From contig JAPYKE020000263.1 in the NCBI GenBank assembly GCA_028554795.2, positions 310,001 through 374,000 on the forward strand: a DNA stretch of 64,000 bases. Reading direction: 5' to 3'. The notes below the pieces were generated by a model. That model saw only the letters and a program-made list of their open reading frames with translations. It did no database searches and was not told where the DNA came from. Of this stretch, positions 1 to 12,874 are shown piece after piece. Every line of letters begins with the position of its first letter. The first letter of the stretch is position 1. Source of the stretch: Sinohyriopsis cumingii (lineage: Eukaryota; Mollusca; Bivalvia; Unionida; Unionidae). The position numbers were made by a program, and so were the translations under genes.

Positions 1-1451
1 GACTATCAGGTGACAAGGCCCATTCGTAAAAGTCCATATAATTACCAAAATCAGCCGAAATTTACACAAATCTGCAAACAAAGTTAATAAAAAGAAAAGA
101 AAATAGTTATAATGTAGAATGATATTTCATGCACAAATCAACTATAATGACATTATGGTCAGCTGTTAAAACATGTTAACAATACCATTTCATCGAACCA
201 ATAACTTTACCCAAGAACAGTTACTCTGGCAATAATAACATTCTGAGTTGTCCATATGCAAACAATTGGTTATGCTTTTACCCCCTTCCCCCTTACTCAT
301 TGCACAGCATACATTTTTGTATCCCACATGTGTATGTACATTGCTGAGTCACCACCCCTTTTCAAGAATAGCTGAAACAATTTAATTTTAAAAGATGAAA
401 TTATTAGTAGTCATTACAAATAAACAGAGGTTTAAATTAATACCATGTAAAACGAACTTTGAAAATTAAAGTAGGACAGTATTAACATCAACTATAACAG
501 TAATAGCTTGAATCGTACAGAAATCATAACCAATGCTTTCGAAGGAAAATGTAAATATTTATCTCTAATAATAGTTTTAAACAAGTGACAGCTGCTAATA
601 TTTAGTAGACCTTAACTTTAATAGTCAAATATCAGCCAGTGACTAAAAGTTTGACATCAACTGTGGAAAATTGGAATATTATCAGCCTTATCATCATTTG
701 GAATGACTGGACCTCACATTTTTATCATCAGCCTTGATATCATCCAAATCATGAACCATAACAGTAATTTTCTTGGGTGACAATTTTTGTAAGGTGTGTG
801 TGCGATCATGTGACATTTCATGTTGGCCTAGGATTTGTATTAAATTTAAGACACGCTTCTGAATCTCACTATTATAAAAGTAAAGGACAATATGTGTCAA
901 AAAGGCAATCCACGTGTCTATCCAAATACAATACACTGTCCCAGTCTGGTAAGGTATGGCTTTACAAATTTGCATGAGGCACCAGGATCTGGAATTCATA
1001 ACCTGTCGGAATCATGAGATAAAATAACTGGTCATGTCAGAAAATGAAGAGGAAAATATGTCTTCCACAAAGTACACCATGTGCAATAAAATTAAACATA
1101 TCACACTTCATAATTTTAAGCAGATATTGGCTCTGCCTGACATGGCATACCAGCCACTTTGCATCTAACTCATCTGCTAGTTATGTTTATAACTTGACTA
1201 CTCTTCATAAACATCACAGTTATCAAGGAATATTGACCCCTACCGCTGCAGAACATACTTAACAGTCACCCTGCCACATATACAAGCTAATGCTTTTTAA
1301 AAAATTTTCAACACCCCCCACCTCCACTCAATGAATGCATACTTTATGCACAACCTATTAGTGTGACAGAATAAATAAAGTGACAGAATGAACTAATCAT
1401 GTCATTATCACAAGATTTACTAGTACATAAATTATTACATAATATACAGGC
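1..1451. other. Non-coding host DNA, nothing recognised
   Basis: AT-rich sequence with only short ORFs on both strands that look like chance openings. No repeat or gene signature was recognised apart from the target-site duplication of the adjacent SINE at its right edge (1439-1451). Confidence 0.5.
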
Positions 1452-1768
1452 GACCGCTCTGGTGGCCTAGTGATTAAAGCATCCGCCTCACATGTGGAAG
1501 GTCTTGAGTTCAAACCCTGACTGAGTCATATCAAAGACTTCTAAAAATGGTACTAACAGCTGCCTTGTTTGGCACTCAGCATTAAGAGGTTAGTGTTAGA
1601 ACTGGTCAGCCTGATGTTAGGATAATGTGACTGGGTGGGACATGATGCTACATGTCTCGGGCATGATGCACGAGTGCTAGACATCACTATAAACTGCCAC
1701 ACTGCAGATATCGTAGTGATATGACTTAAAAACTGTTAAAGTTATGTCAAAAATACAAAACACATATT
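1452..1768 (+). mobile_element. tRNA-derived SINE, family 1 (full length)
   Basis: The 5' part has tRNA-like promoter boxes: an A-box-like GTGGCCTAGTGATTAAAGC near 1462 and a B-box-like GAGTTCAAACCC near 1507. A non-tRNA body follows. The insertion is flanked by a 13-bp direct repeat, ATAATATACAGGC, at 1439-1451 and 1769-1781, which fits LINE-driven retroposition. Related copies lie at about 6703-6980 and 39826-40052 on the other strand, so this is a dispersed family. Confidence 0.8.
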
Positions 1769-1781
1769 ATAATATACAGGC

Positions 1782-3069
1782 AAATGTATATTTATATGTA
1801 TGTGTTATTTGTAAAACTCGAACAGTAATGATTGTTATTGTCAACAGATATGGATGAGCACTAACAAAGTTATCACTCAACTGCATCCGCTGAACAGACA
1901 TCTGATGTTAATGATCAGCTGACTGTAAAATATTAATATGATTACCATCAAGGTTGTAAAATGTTTGTTTTAGGAGATTTTTGGATGGATTTTGATACAT
2001 ATAGGATATGAGCAGATTTGGACCAGTATACAGACCCAGCAAAGCCTTTACAACTACTACAGTAACACACATTTGAGTGATGTAGCTGTGTAATGTATAT
2101 TTAACATTTAAGCAGACCAAAATGGACCTTAAAACTTGTGTAGTATGTCACATAATTTATAAGAATCAGACAATTCAGTTTTTGATTTAAAATGATTGAA
2201 AAATTTGAATTATTTCTTTCCTTTTGTTTTGATTTTCTGTTCTCTACTATACATGACTGCTATGATATTTCAGGTCATAAAGTCTGCAATCAGTAAATAA
2301 GTAAATAAAGACAATGACCCTCTAGATATAATTTAAGTCTGTTTGTTGTTGTTTATATTAAAATTAATTTATTTTCCACTATGAATCAGATGCCTGCGGG
2401 AAATAAACAATAAACAGACACTATGTACAGGCATTGTTATGAAAGGGAGTTACTCTGATATCGCAGTAAGACCAACAACAACAAAATAATCTGATGATGG
2501 CACATACATGTATTAATGTTTGAAACTTAATGTAATCAACTTGAAAAATGGAAGCTACTTCTATGGCACTCATTATGCCACCTGTGCCCTACAGTAACAT
2601 AAACTTATAAGAAAGAATTACAGAAATGCATTTGTAAATAACGACCCATGATGATTGGAAATGCTCTGGGATTGGTGCTGAGAATGAACAACAATCGGTG
2701 TGGATTCGATCTCCTAGTCCTTGACCATCACAGTAATCATGTGATCTAACTCTTGTATAACATCAATGCACATTATCAGACAACAAACTGGCTAAACAAT
2801 TTGTTACAGTGATAGCAATTTTAAGAAAATATTGATTATATCGGAGAACATAGGGTAAGGATATTATTTTGAGACAGTAATATTCATGGGTTTATTTATA
2901 AAATAGAGTACTCATCAGTAATCCCCACATTTTCCCAAAATAAACCAGAACTAGTAACTTATGGTCATGTGGTATATATAAGTACACGATACATGGCGCA
3001 ATAGATAAAATAAATACTGATAAGTTCAAATATTGAGATACCATAGAACCAATATCGTCAGAAGCTAGG
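1782..3069. other. Non-coding host DNA, nothing recognised
   Basis: AT-rich with short unremarkable ORFs. No recognised protein, RNA or repeat family. Confidence 0.45.
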
Positions 3070-3365
3070 CCACACCATACTGGTTTTTCCACAGGGGCTC
3101 GTATTGTTGCATACAATTGACCTGTCATACATGTACCATTAGTCAGAATGTCTTCTGACCTGTGTCATCCCATTTTTGATATTTGGATATTTATGTTGGG
3201 GTGTAGGGCCCCTACACCCCAACACAAATGTCCAAATATGAAAAATGGGGTGGCAAGGGTCAGAGGAAACTCAGTCTAATGTACTATATAATAAATACAA
3301 TATAGTACATGTATGACAGTGCAACTGTAGGCAACGATACGAGCCCCTGTGGGTTTTTCAATGAT
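3070..3365. repeat. Fold-back (long inverted repeat) element
   Basis: The segment folds on itself around a near-perfect core, GTTGGGGTGTAGG/CCTACACCCCAAC, centred at about 3207. The arms extend outwards with mismatches and a gap through matching stretches containing CCCATTTTTGATATTTGGA, CATACATGTAC and ACAGGGGCTCGTAT, giving a palindrome of nearly 300 bp. A related single arm occurs near 20365-20410 (TTTCCTCTGGCCCTTGCC followed by CCATTTTTGATATTTAGAC). This fits a MITE-like or fold-back family. No target duplication was defined. Confidence 0.7.
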
Positions 3366-5040
3366 TTTTGTACCAGTCCTCGAAAATTAATAACGGTAAT
3401 AAACTTAAAATGGATTAATTAGAAAGAAATGTAATTGCCAGTACCCAAATTAAATGTAACTTATTTCATAGTAACGATGTTAGTATACATACTACTACGG
3501 GTACTGCCGTACAAATAAAATAATGCAATCTCATTACAAAACCACGAAAACTGATAACGGTCATAAATGTGTATGAGGCGTATCGTATAATTTCAATTCT
3601 AATTTAAAAACGTGTCAATTAAAAAATATAAACGTACAAAGAATTCATAGTTACGGTTATAATAATAATAATAATAATACTAATAACAATAAAAAAGTAA
3701 ACTACTAGCGAAATAACCTGCGATTCGACCAATCCGCGAAAATTGATAACGCCACCAATGGAGGTCTAATTTCAAATAGTACTTAAAAAATTTAAATAGT
3801 AAACAAACTAAAATGTAATTATCAGCGCTGAAATGAAACGTACAATGAATTATTAGTAACGGTTAAATTATATACACTACCGGTCAGATACCAAAATGCT
3901 AAATTTCTAGTAGCCAAATTCTCAACGTCAATGTTATATTTTTTTTATAACCACAATGTCCAATGAAAACCATCGTTTCAACCAAAGTCATTTGCATAAA
4001 TGAATATTTAACAATATTATTTTGATCCGCTGTCGCGGGGCCCATAGGTCGGTGCTTACTCGGCCTATTTGGTAACCCGGCACTGTGTAGTTGTCGGGTT
4101 TAAAGCCTAAACTTTCACAGAATCTTTTTGTAATGGAGTAATATTTGTGACAAGATGTACTGTATACTTTATAACCCATATTACATCCATCAATCATACA
4201 TCAAAATTAAGAGAATTAAAGGTTCTTTGAATAATACCTAAGATATACTAGGTCATTTTTTTTAATAGTCAGAATAACCAGCGAGGAAACCGGGGCATAT
4301 TAATTTTCTTTAAAATTCTAACCACCTCTGCAAAATAATATTTTTTTTGTAGAACGCCATCTATGGGATCGATAGAATTAGTCATGTGATAAAAGTTTTC
4401 CTAAGAGTTTATACTTCCTTCTTCCACCGACGCCACATAGCAATACAGGTTGTTGTTTCTTAAATAATTGTCATTGAGATTTGTAGAAGTGTGTAATGTC
4501 ATTGATCATTTTAAAATCTAAAAATTATGCACAAATATGGATGTGATTCAATTGTTGATCAATCAAGTAGAGCCATGGTGAATGAGTTATCTTTCAGTTT
4601 TAGCTACGATGTCGTAGCCTCAGCTCGATTTGTTGTGGTTGAGGAGGTACGAGGTACGAGTAAGGGCACTAATATTAGTACTAAGCTACTTTCAACCCAT
4701 CTCCCTCCTCCCTCCCCCAGTTTTACTTACATGCACCTTTTCAGAAATATACTTTGTTACAGTGATATTTCTCATTATTTTGGGTACATTAGATATTTCA
4801 GCAAAGTATGGTTAAGAAATGACATGCATTGCTTCTTACTCTTTAAGGAGCTGTGATCAAGTCGACCCTTTCTATTGAGGTGGCAGTGGACAGTTTCGCA
4901 AATTTTGTAACATGAAGGTATGGTGTAACTTTCTGAGCTATTATTTTGTAATAATTAAAGATGTGGACATATTTGTGAATTCTACTTTTCGGCTTGTTTT
5001 GTTCTTGAGACTTATATTAGGCATGTACATACACCTCATG
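3366..5040. other. Non-coding host DNA with short simple repeats
   Basis: Contains an AAT-rich simple repeat near 3660-3680 and a segment at about 4180-4235 that is the inverted relative of 14725-14780 (shared AAAGAACCTTTAATTC and GTATGATTGATGG). No convincing gene. Confidence 0.4.
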
Positions 5041-5205
5041 TAGTTATTTGGCTCAAACTTGGAATTGGCCATTCTTGAGAAATTGCGCGCAAGAACTTTG
5101 AATTCCAAATTCTTGCGTTCTTTCTCGAGAAATTGCATGGTCGTTTGCACCAACTTGGAATAGCCATTTCTTGAGAAATTGCGCGCAATAACTTGGAATA
5201 ACAAA
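5040..5205. repeat. Imperfect minisatellite/palindromic repeat
   Basis: The unit TTCTTGAGAAATTGCGCGCAA followed by AACTTGGAAT recurs imperfectly about three times, partly in inverted orientation. A similar unit occurs at 8410-8465, so the motif is dispersed rather than purely local. Confidence 0.55.
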
Positions 5206-6702
5206 TTAATTGCTAGTTTTCAAAAATTTAATATTTGTTTCAAATCTTTTTATTTATTTAATCTTATTTTTCTTTTTCATGGCATTGTTTTAAATAATTG
5301 TACTTGAAGTATCTTTCAAAAAAATTTGTATTTGAAATATATGTTTGAAAAAATATTTGTTCTTGAAACATGTTTGTAATTTTTTTAAATAAAATAATAT
5401 ATTTTAATTTTTATTGATTGATTGGTTGATTGATTTAACCACTAATATTATTTCTTTGTATTATATTTGTAATAAGTTGGATTTAGTGTTGCTGACTTTA
5501 GTCCTAAAGGAATAGCTTGAATGTAGGAAAGATCTGATTGGACCATTGTAAAGTTTCACCAATATGAAACTACTACACACTGTTGCCTGATGTCGTAAAG
5601 AGAGTCGTTTCATGAAAGATATATCTGGAATGTATTAAACATCTAAAGGGATTGTTACTATCCCCCCAAAGAGTTATATTTCACAGTCATGAATATTTTT
5701 TCCAAGTTGTTGCATGGTGCATGCATGCCATTTTGGAAATTGAAACATTTAAATACCATTTTGAAATGACAGTGAGTAAAGGTGAGCAATTTAGACCACT
5801 GGATCAGCCAGGACCCTCTAGTTGTTTTAGTTTTGGGCTTAATGCCACTTGTTTCAGAACATGATAGGCTATAAATGCTGGCCATTGTAGGAAGAATCTG
5901 GGAAAATCCTGAGAAAAACCACGAACACGCTTGGAGCTACTGGCAATCTTTCCATATTTCACTGCTATGGGGTTATTTCAACTTGCTGCATGATGCTTGC
6001 ATGCCACTTTTGGGAATTTAATCTTAGGAAGACTGATTTAAATGTTGGAAATGTCTTTAAGGGAGTCTTGGATCAGTATAAAGTATGCATGTAGACATAC
6101 AAAGAGACTGAAAAATAAATTTGTGTTTTCTTTGATATCTTCCTTACAACAAATGAGTAGTAAAAGGTATGGCACATTTTGTTACAACGGTTACAGCTGA
6201 GAAATATTTAGAAGAAATCTCATGCTGTGTTAAATGTATTGTCATTTAATATGTGGTACAAATGGTACAACAACATCTACGTGATGATTTTATGAATGTT
6301 ATTTGCGTTCGTATTTACAGTTTTATATATATCAGACTGACAACAAATACACCTATTAAGAACTAATTCTCTGTTGACAAAAGTCCTGGATGATGACCTC
6401 AGTCTCAAGATGGGGATGCCTTCAACAACTGCTATTACGTGTATCAGTACCTTGAAGATGATGAAGAAATACAAGCTGCTTTAAAATATTTGATCAAACT
6501 TGAGAAGGTGATCTAAGGTGTCCAAGTACTGAATTCAATATGTATTCATATTTATGCCAAGATGCACTGTTAGGACTCTTTGGCCTGAAAGTCAGTAACA
6601 GAAAACAATGAAAACCAATGGTTTTATAAAATTAAAAAAAAAATATTTCCCTAGAATACAAAGTGAAAATTTGTGTGTGTGTTTGTGTGTGTGTGTATAA
6701 TT
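5206..6702. other. Non-coding host DNA with a degenerate SINE trace
   Basis: AT-rich. About 5828-5955 resembles the antisense 3' part of SINE family 2 (ATGATAGGCTATA, GGGAAAATCC, GGAGCTACTGGCA), but it is strongly diverged. No gene was recognised. A (GT)n tract lies near 6673-6697. Confidence 0.4.
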
Positions 6703-6980
6703 TGGATTTTTAACATAGCTTTAACAATTTTGCAGTCATATCACTACAAGGTTTACAGTGGCAGTGTATAGTTATGTGTTATACACTGAGACATCATGCT
6801 GCAGACCTGTAGCATGATGCCCCGCCCAGTCACATTATCCTGACACCAGTCCAACCAGTCCTAACACTAGCCTTAATGCTGAGCACCAAACAAGGCAGCT
6901 GCTAGTACCAGTCTTATAAGTCTATGGCATGACTCAGCTGGGGTTCGAACCTGTAACCTCTCTCATCCAAGGTGGACTGG
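6703..6980 (-). mobile_element. tRNA-derived SINE, family 1 (reverse copy)
   Basis: This is the reverse complement of the 1452-1768 family. Shared blocks include CAGTCACATTATCCTGACACC, CAAGGCAGCTG and the B-box-like GGGGTTCGAACC near 6940. It is diverged from the other copies. The A-box end is hard to delimit. Confidence 0.7.
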
Positions 6981-8545
6981 TCAAAGTGAAAATTTAAAAT
7001 GACTTACAGTATTTTTAATTAAATTGCAAATAGTCCAAGCAGTTGTATCGCAAGTCAAAAAGTGTAGAGTATTTCAAATGAATTCAAATGGTGTTCTGAA
7101 TGAATTCTGTTTGTGAAATGCTGATGTACCAACAGCCTGAAATAGCCTAGAATAGTATTGATGTGCTAACAGTCTTGATGAATCACAGTGATGTAATCCT
7201 AAATGTCTGTTTTAGATTCTTTTGTGTGTTTACATTAATAAATATTGTATGCATTCCTTGATGATTTTTAGTGTAATATTTTCATACTTGTTTCATAATT
7301 ATGATACAATTCTTTATACATCTTATATCTTTTGGCTATTTCTACTGTATTTGTTTATGAATTTTTATAATGTAAATCTGGTTTCAGTTTTAGACATAAT
7401 CCAGACTAAATGTGTTGTTATTTAATACATAAAATGGATGTTTTCATTTATTTGTTGTTATATTATTATGAGTTTTGTGTTTCATCATACACTGTGAATC
7501 TATTATTGGTTTCCTGTACATTGTATATACTACATCTGGTAAAAATAACAAGAACATAATGATTTACTTGCAATTCACACCCATTAAGTTGCTATATCAT
7601 CTTATAGCACATCTAGTCTAGTTAACAAGGAATATTCTGTATTGCTGTAACAACACTTCAATCCAAGATGTGAAATACATGGATTAGAATTTCAAACAAG
7701 GACCAAAATGAGTCTCCATTATACAAATATTTTTTAGGTTTCTTTAAAACGTTTGTTTGTAAACATGTTAGTGTATAGAAGTCTGAAAGTGCTGATATGA
7801 GTTGCAGGATGGATATTTTTCATAACATGTTTTGTTAGCTTGATTTAGTCATAACTAGTTGTACACTATCTTCATTAACAGGTTGAAATTGTCATCTGTT
7901 ATATTGAATATTTCTTACACTGTAAACTTCTTTGAAATGGTTCAGTCTGTTGTAAATGAGCTATAAGTTTGTTATACTTTCTCCACAAGAGCAGATGGTA
8001 TGTTAGTGACGGTATTAATATGATCTGAAATACCATCGGGGCTATGCAGTTGCGACAGCTTCTCAGAAGTCAATACAGTACAATGTTAAAATTTAACTGT
8101 TTAATAAATAGTTTCAAAAACCTGACACATCGTTAGGTCTCCCATCTAATATATAAAATACATTATTGTCAAAATAACCTTATCACAAAATTATTTGTTG
8201 TCTTATTATTCAAGTAACTTTCCCTGCAAAAGGAATTTTAAAAATTTCTCTATTAACATCCTCCATTATACAAAGGCAAAAATGGAACTGATCCAAAATC
8301 ACTTAACTTGCTTAGTTACTTCTCTTCAATTTCTGACATGTGCAACAATTCGGCCATGTATGTTGAATTACAAAATCCAGCCACTAGGTCTGTTTATATC
8401 GCTTGACACGGTCACGCAATTTCTTGAGAAAGAGCGCAACAACTTGGAATTCCGAATTGTTGCGTTATTCCAAATTTCAGCCCAATATAGTCACTGCAAA
8501 AGTTAGTCTGGTTCCCTGCTTAGTATGCTCCCTGCGTGGCACTCC
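6981..8545. other. Non-coding host DNA
   Basis: AT-rich, with no coding signal. Near 8497-8535 a segment of about 40 bp (GTCTGGTTCCCTGCTTAGTATG) occurs inverted at 18066-18103, indicating another dispersed repeat. Confidence 0.4.
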
Positions 8546-9117
8546 AGGACACACGGTACTAATTATACGGAAGAATTGTGAACCAGTCTAGAAATGGGTG
8601 AAGAAATAATAGAGTATTTACAGGTTTGGTGGTCCATAATTGGTTAATAATGAAAATTAAAATTTTAGGAAAAATATCTTTTGAGAGCTTATCCTATATG
8701 TAATGTAAAAAAAAAATATTGACAAATTTCTACTGATGCAATTTTAGCATTTTTATAGGCTTGACTCAGGAGTACTCAATACTGAAAGTAGCACCTGATT
8801 CATTTGGTGCAGAACCAATAACACGTGTTTCATGCACATGTATGTATACAAAGTGCCGCAGGTCATATGGTGTTCTCCACACATAAGCTTGCACCAAGGT
8901 TAGCTGTGCATGAAGAATTATAGGTGTCATTTATCAGCACCCATAAATTTTAAGTTATTGAATTTTGAATATGATAGTGTTTCCATATGTTTACCATTGG
9001 AGTGGAATTAGTACCGTGAGTCCTATATGCGACCTATACCATAATAGGAGCTTGTTGTTTCCATGGTTACCACGTGCATCCAGGGTATCAATTTGGTGGT
9101 TTTTACATATGACAATC

Positions 9118-9572
9118 ATAATGGAGTCTTTTTATCATGGTTTGCATGTGATTTTGGAGAAAAATTCTATACAAAAGACAGATGGGGATGGTTTTATACA
9201 CTGGAGAGTGGAAGTAGATAGCTCAGGCCATAGGGAAAAGAGCATAGTATGGCCTGATGGCAGAATTTCATATGATGGTACCCATAGATTGGCCTATATG
9301 GTTAAATACCATTTAACACATTGAACAATTCCCCAAAAGGGGGTGGGGGTGGGGAGATTTTATATGTAAGCCACTTATGTCACAATCACTTATGTATCAG
9401 CACTGATCATTTAACTTTAGAGACACACTCAGCAGATCAAAGCAGAGAACATAGTAAAAATAAGGACTGTGCACAAAACTGCACATGCTGCATTGCCTCA
9501 ACCTGTAAATTGAATTATTATATGTCGAGTCACATTGAATATCAATTATACCGGTCTTATTTCTTATCCTAG
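9118..9572 (+). pseudogene. His-Me finger homing-endonuclease-like gene, broken copy
   Basis: Counterpart of the open gene at 12060-12512. Reading from the ATG at 9118, a TGA at 9322-9324 stands where the sister copy has GCA, and the following G-rich tract is one base shorter, which shifts the frame. The Zn-loop region (SHLCHNHLCISTDHLTLE) is still readable in the shifted frame at about 9370-9425. The gene is therefore a pseudogene here, while the DNA remains nearly identical to copy 2. Confidence 0.6.
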
Positions 9573-9996
9573 AATTAAACTCATTGACACCTATTCTATG
9601 TTTAGCATGTTTCTCATATTGGTACATTACATTTTTGGGCAAAAAGTATTGGAACTTTTCTGCATCCCTTTTGTTGAGGGAGCAGGGAGGGACATTTTCA
9701 CATAAAATAATAGTTTTCAACCCTTCATTCCCAATATAAGTCTGCAAAAGTCCTATCTGTATTGCATTCTTTACACAGGCAGTTTTTCTTCCCCAACCTC
9801 TCTTCATACAGTTGAAACATTCTTGATGTATAACTGCATGGTGAACATACTGCTCTCTCCCACCAAACCAGATCTCTTTTTTCTTCATGTACCAAGTCCC
9901 ATGATAGAAAACCTTCATACTCAGGGTGTTGCAGCTTGTGGTCTCAGAACACATTATTCCAAATCTCAGCATTTCATTACTGCGTGCACTAAGCAA
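9397..9996 (-). pseudogene. Transposase-like ORF fragment (Kolobok/Mutator-like?)
   Basis: A 199-residue open frame on the minus strand, overlapping the 3' part of the endonuclease-like gene. It contains a stretch with QIGLLQTYIGNEGL and PPCSLNKRD, followed by GIIDIQCDSTYNNSIY. I associate these with Kolobok/Mutator-like transposases found in mollusc genomes, but this comes from memory and was not searched. The last 40 or so residues (after about 9500) look like a shadow of the opposite gene. No catalytic core is visible, so this is probably an N-terminal remnant. In the second duplicate the same frame is broken in two. Confidence 0.35.
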
Positions 9997-12059
9997 TATG
10001 TGTTTTGTTCACCATATATGTTGTTGTGAATAAATGAAAACAAGCTTCATGTCAGAAATATGGTTTCATATTTGAAACAAAAGCTATTTATAAAACCTAC
10101 ATTGCTCTGTTCTTATACCATCAAGTAATAGTAAGGAATTATTTAGCTGTAAATTAGAGCTTGCTATTTAGTTTGCCAAATCAAGGTGTATTACCTCCCC
10201 TTTGACTGTAATTGAGTGATTGCAATGTTTGCTTTGTTTCTTTTGTTCAATAATGTATGCATTGTTTCAGCTTTATATTAAAAAGTAAGTAATTTAACAC
10301 TGCTTATAGTGGAAAGTAGCCACAGTAATGATTTTGAGACTTTTTCTTAACTTTTTATGAGCTTTGGGTAAATGTAGGTATATATTTATGTATTAGACAA
10401 CTTCAGTATGCAATACAGTTCTAATACTTAAATTTAACAAGTAGTTTATTCAGTGACAAGTTTTATCAGTGTCTGCATATTGCATAGAGACATGAACTTG
10501 TCTTGGCATAGCATAGTTTTTCACACATTTCTCCACCTCCAGCATACTTAATAGCTTGAGTCATAACAGTTTGTACAATACACTTTCTGTCTCCAACATC
10601 AGTGTCAGTATTATAGGAACTTTGGATAGCTTTCAAATTTGTCTCTTGTTGTCCTTATGTAACATACCTCATGTTGATGTGTTATTTGGGTTGATACACA
10701 TTTCCCCCACCTTGTTGTGGGGAACATTACCAGGCTTGAAGAAATTACTCTGTCTATTCTTTGCTTATTCACCCTTCCCCATAGTTTTATACTAAAAAGT
10801 AGCACTATGTTATTTAATTATTCAGTATAATACAGCTTATGGAACTCTTCCTTGGCTTTTATACCTTTTTATTAACATTTGGGGGTCATGAATCACATGT
10901 GATGATAGTTTAAATAAGTTTGGAATATCAGCATCTCTTGATGCTTCATGGGTGTGTGTATTTGTTTTAGTCACAAAAGGGCAATGGCCTCGTATCATTT
11001 TGACCTGTCATGTGGCACACTTATTTGTTTTGTTTGATTGATGTGAATAGGGATGCACTGTATGTTATTTCTGTGAGAGTCAGCAAGAAAAGAAATGCAA
11101 TTTTGAAATTTAAAACATTTAAAACTTGTTTTATAGCCAGTGAGAGATGAAAATACAATGCGTCATGTAATTTGATACCCTGTGATGTCATACTTGCTGA
11201 TGTCAGCATGCTTGTGTTTCTTTTGTGTAGCATGCATGCCATAGAAAGATAACATGAAGATACAAAGGCAGAAAACAATTATTTTAATAACAAGAATAAG
11301 CCATTAATAAGTACAATACAAGACAGCAACATGTAATGCGGATGCAATTTAACTACAGATATTGGTATCACATAAAATGCTATTGCACTATTATCCATGC
11401 ACAAGCATGGCCAATTCTTTCTTACAATTATGCTCTAATATCAAGGAGTAAAATACAACTTTTTCAAAAAAAATTAAATCTGGTTATAGGACACACGGTA
11501 CTAATTATACGGAAGAACTGTGAACCAGTCTAGAAATGGGTGAAGAAATAATAGAGTATTTACAGGTTTGGTGGTCCATAATTGGTTAATAATGAAAATT
11601 AAAATTTTAGGAAAAATATCTTTTGAGAGCTTATCCTATATGTAATGTAAAAAAAATATTGACAAATTTCTACTGATGCAACTTTAGCATTTTTACAGGC
11701 TTGACTCAGGAGTACTCAATACTGAAAGTAGCACCTGATTCATTTGGTGCAGAATCAATAACACGTGTTTCATGCACATGTATGTAAACAAATTGCCGCG
11801 GGTCATATGGTGTTCTCCACACATAAGCTTGCACCAAGGTTAGATGTGCACAAAAAATTATAGGTGTCATTATCAGCACCCATAAATTTTAAGTTATTGA
11901 ATTTTGAATATGATAGTGTTTCCATATGTTTACCATTGGAGTGGAATTAGTACCGTGAGTCCTATATGCGACCTATACCATAATAGGAGTTTGTTGTTTC
12001 CATGGTTACCACGTGCATACAGGGTATCAATTTGGTGGTTTTTACATATGACAATCATA

Positions 12060-12512
12060 ATGGAGTCTTTTTATCATGGTTTGAATGTGATTTTGGAGAA
12101 AAATTCTATACAAAAGACAGATGGGGATGGTTTTATACACTGGAGAGTGGAAGTAGAAAGCTCAGGCCATAGGGAAAAGAGCATAGTATGGCCTGATGGC
12201 AGAATTTCATATGATGGTACCCATAGATTGGCCTATATGGTTGAATACCATTTAACACATGCAACAATTCCCCAAATGGGGGTGGGGGTGGGAGAGATTT
12301 TATATGTAAGCCACTTATGTCACAATCACTTATGTATCAGTACTGATCATTTAACTTTAGAGACACACTCAGCAGATCAAAGCAGAGAACATTGTAAAAA
12401 TAAGGACTGTGCACAAAACTGCACATGCTGCATTGCCTCAACCTGTAAATTGAATTATTATATGTCGAGTCACATTGAATATCAATTATACCGGTCTTAT
12501 TTCTTATCCTAG
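12060..12512 (+). CDS. His-Me finger (I-PpoI-like) homing endonuclease-like protein
   Basis: This frame encodes about 150 residues from the ATG at 12060; the frame is open further upstream, but that part looks like non-coding sequence. The C-terminal half has the spacing of the Zn-binding loop of His-Me finger homing endonucleases: VSHLCHNHLC, then STDHLTLE, then SREHCKNKDC. In the I-PpoI family, members cut DNA using a His as general base and a bound metal; CHN...C...H supplies Zn ligands and the catalytic His. An upstream segment with WPDGRISYDGTHRLAY fits the family's preceding strand/helix. In animal genomes such domains usually ride on mobile elements. Activity is unknown. It could be a relic that stays open by chance, because copy 1 is broken. 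Confidence 0.6.
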   Translation: MESFYHGLNVILEKNSIQKTDGDGFIHWRVEVESSGHREKSIVWPDGRISYDGTHRLAYMVEYHLTHATIPQMGVGVGEILYVSHLCHNHLCISTDHLTLETHSADQSREHCKNKDCAQNCTCCIASTCKLNYYMSSHIEYQLYRSYFLS

Positions 12513-12874
12513 AATTAAACTCCTTGACACCTATTCTATGTTCAGCATGTTTCTCATATTGGTACATTACATTTTTGGGTAAACAGTATTGGAACTTTTC
12601 TGCATTCCTTTTGTTGAGGGAGCAGGGAGGGATATTTTCACTTAAAATAATAGTTTTCAACCCTTCATTCCAAATATAACTCTGCAAAAGTCCTATCTGT
12701 ATTGCATTCTTTACACAGGCAGTTTTTCTTCCCCAACCTCTCTTCATACAGTTGAAACATTCTTGATGTATAACTGCATGGTGAACATACTGCTCTCTCC
12801 CACCAAACTAGATCTCTTTTTTCTTCATGTACCAAGTCCCATGATAGAAAACCTTCATACTCAGGGTGTTGCAA
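12337..12874 (-). pseudogene. Transposase-like ORF fragment, broken second copy
   Basis: Copy of 9397-9996, now split between two minus-strand frames (12874-12665 and 12747-12337) by small changes. The same GIIDIQCDSTYNNSIY stretch is present. The assignment to a Kolobok/Mutator-like family is tentative. Confidence 0.35.

Larger units (their letters stand above)
8546..11344. repeat. Tandem segmental duplication, copy 1
   Basis: About 2.8 kb that recurs almost identically at 11488-14288, an offset of 2942 bp. Both copies start at AGGACACACGGTACTAATT and end at CAGCAACATG(T/A)(T/A)ATGCGGATG. About 143 bp of unrelated sequence separates the two copies. Small indels and substitutions distinguish them, and some of these decide which embedded ORFs stay open. 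Confidence 0.9.

Noticed and set aside
4527-4856. 109-residue frame with a mixed sequence.
   Set aside because: No domain, poor composition and no splice context. Likely a chance ORF.
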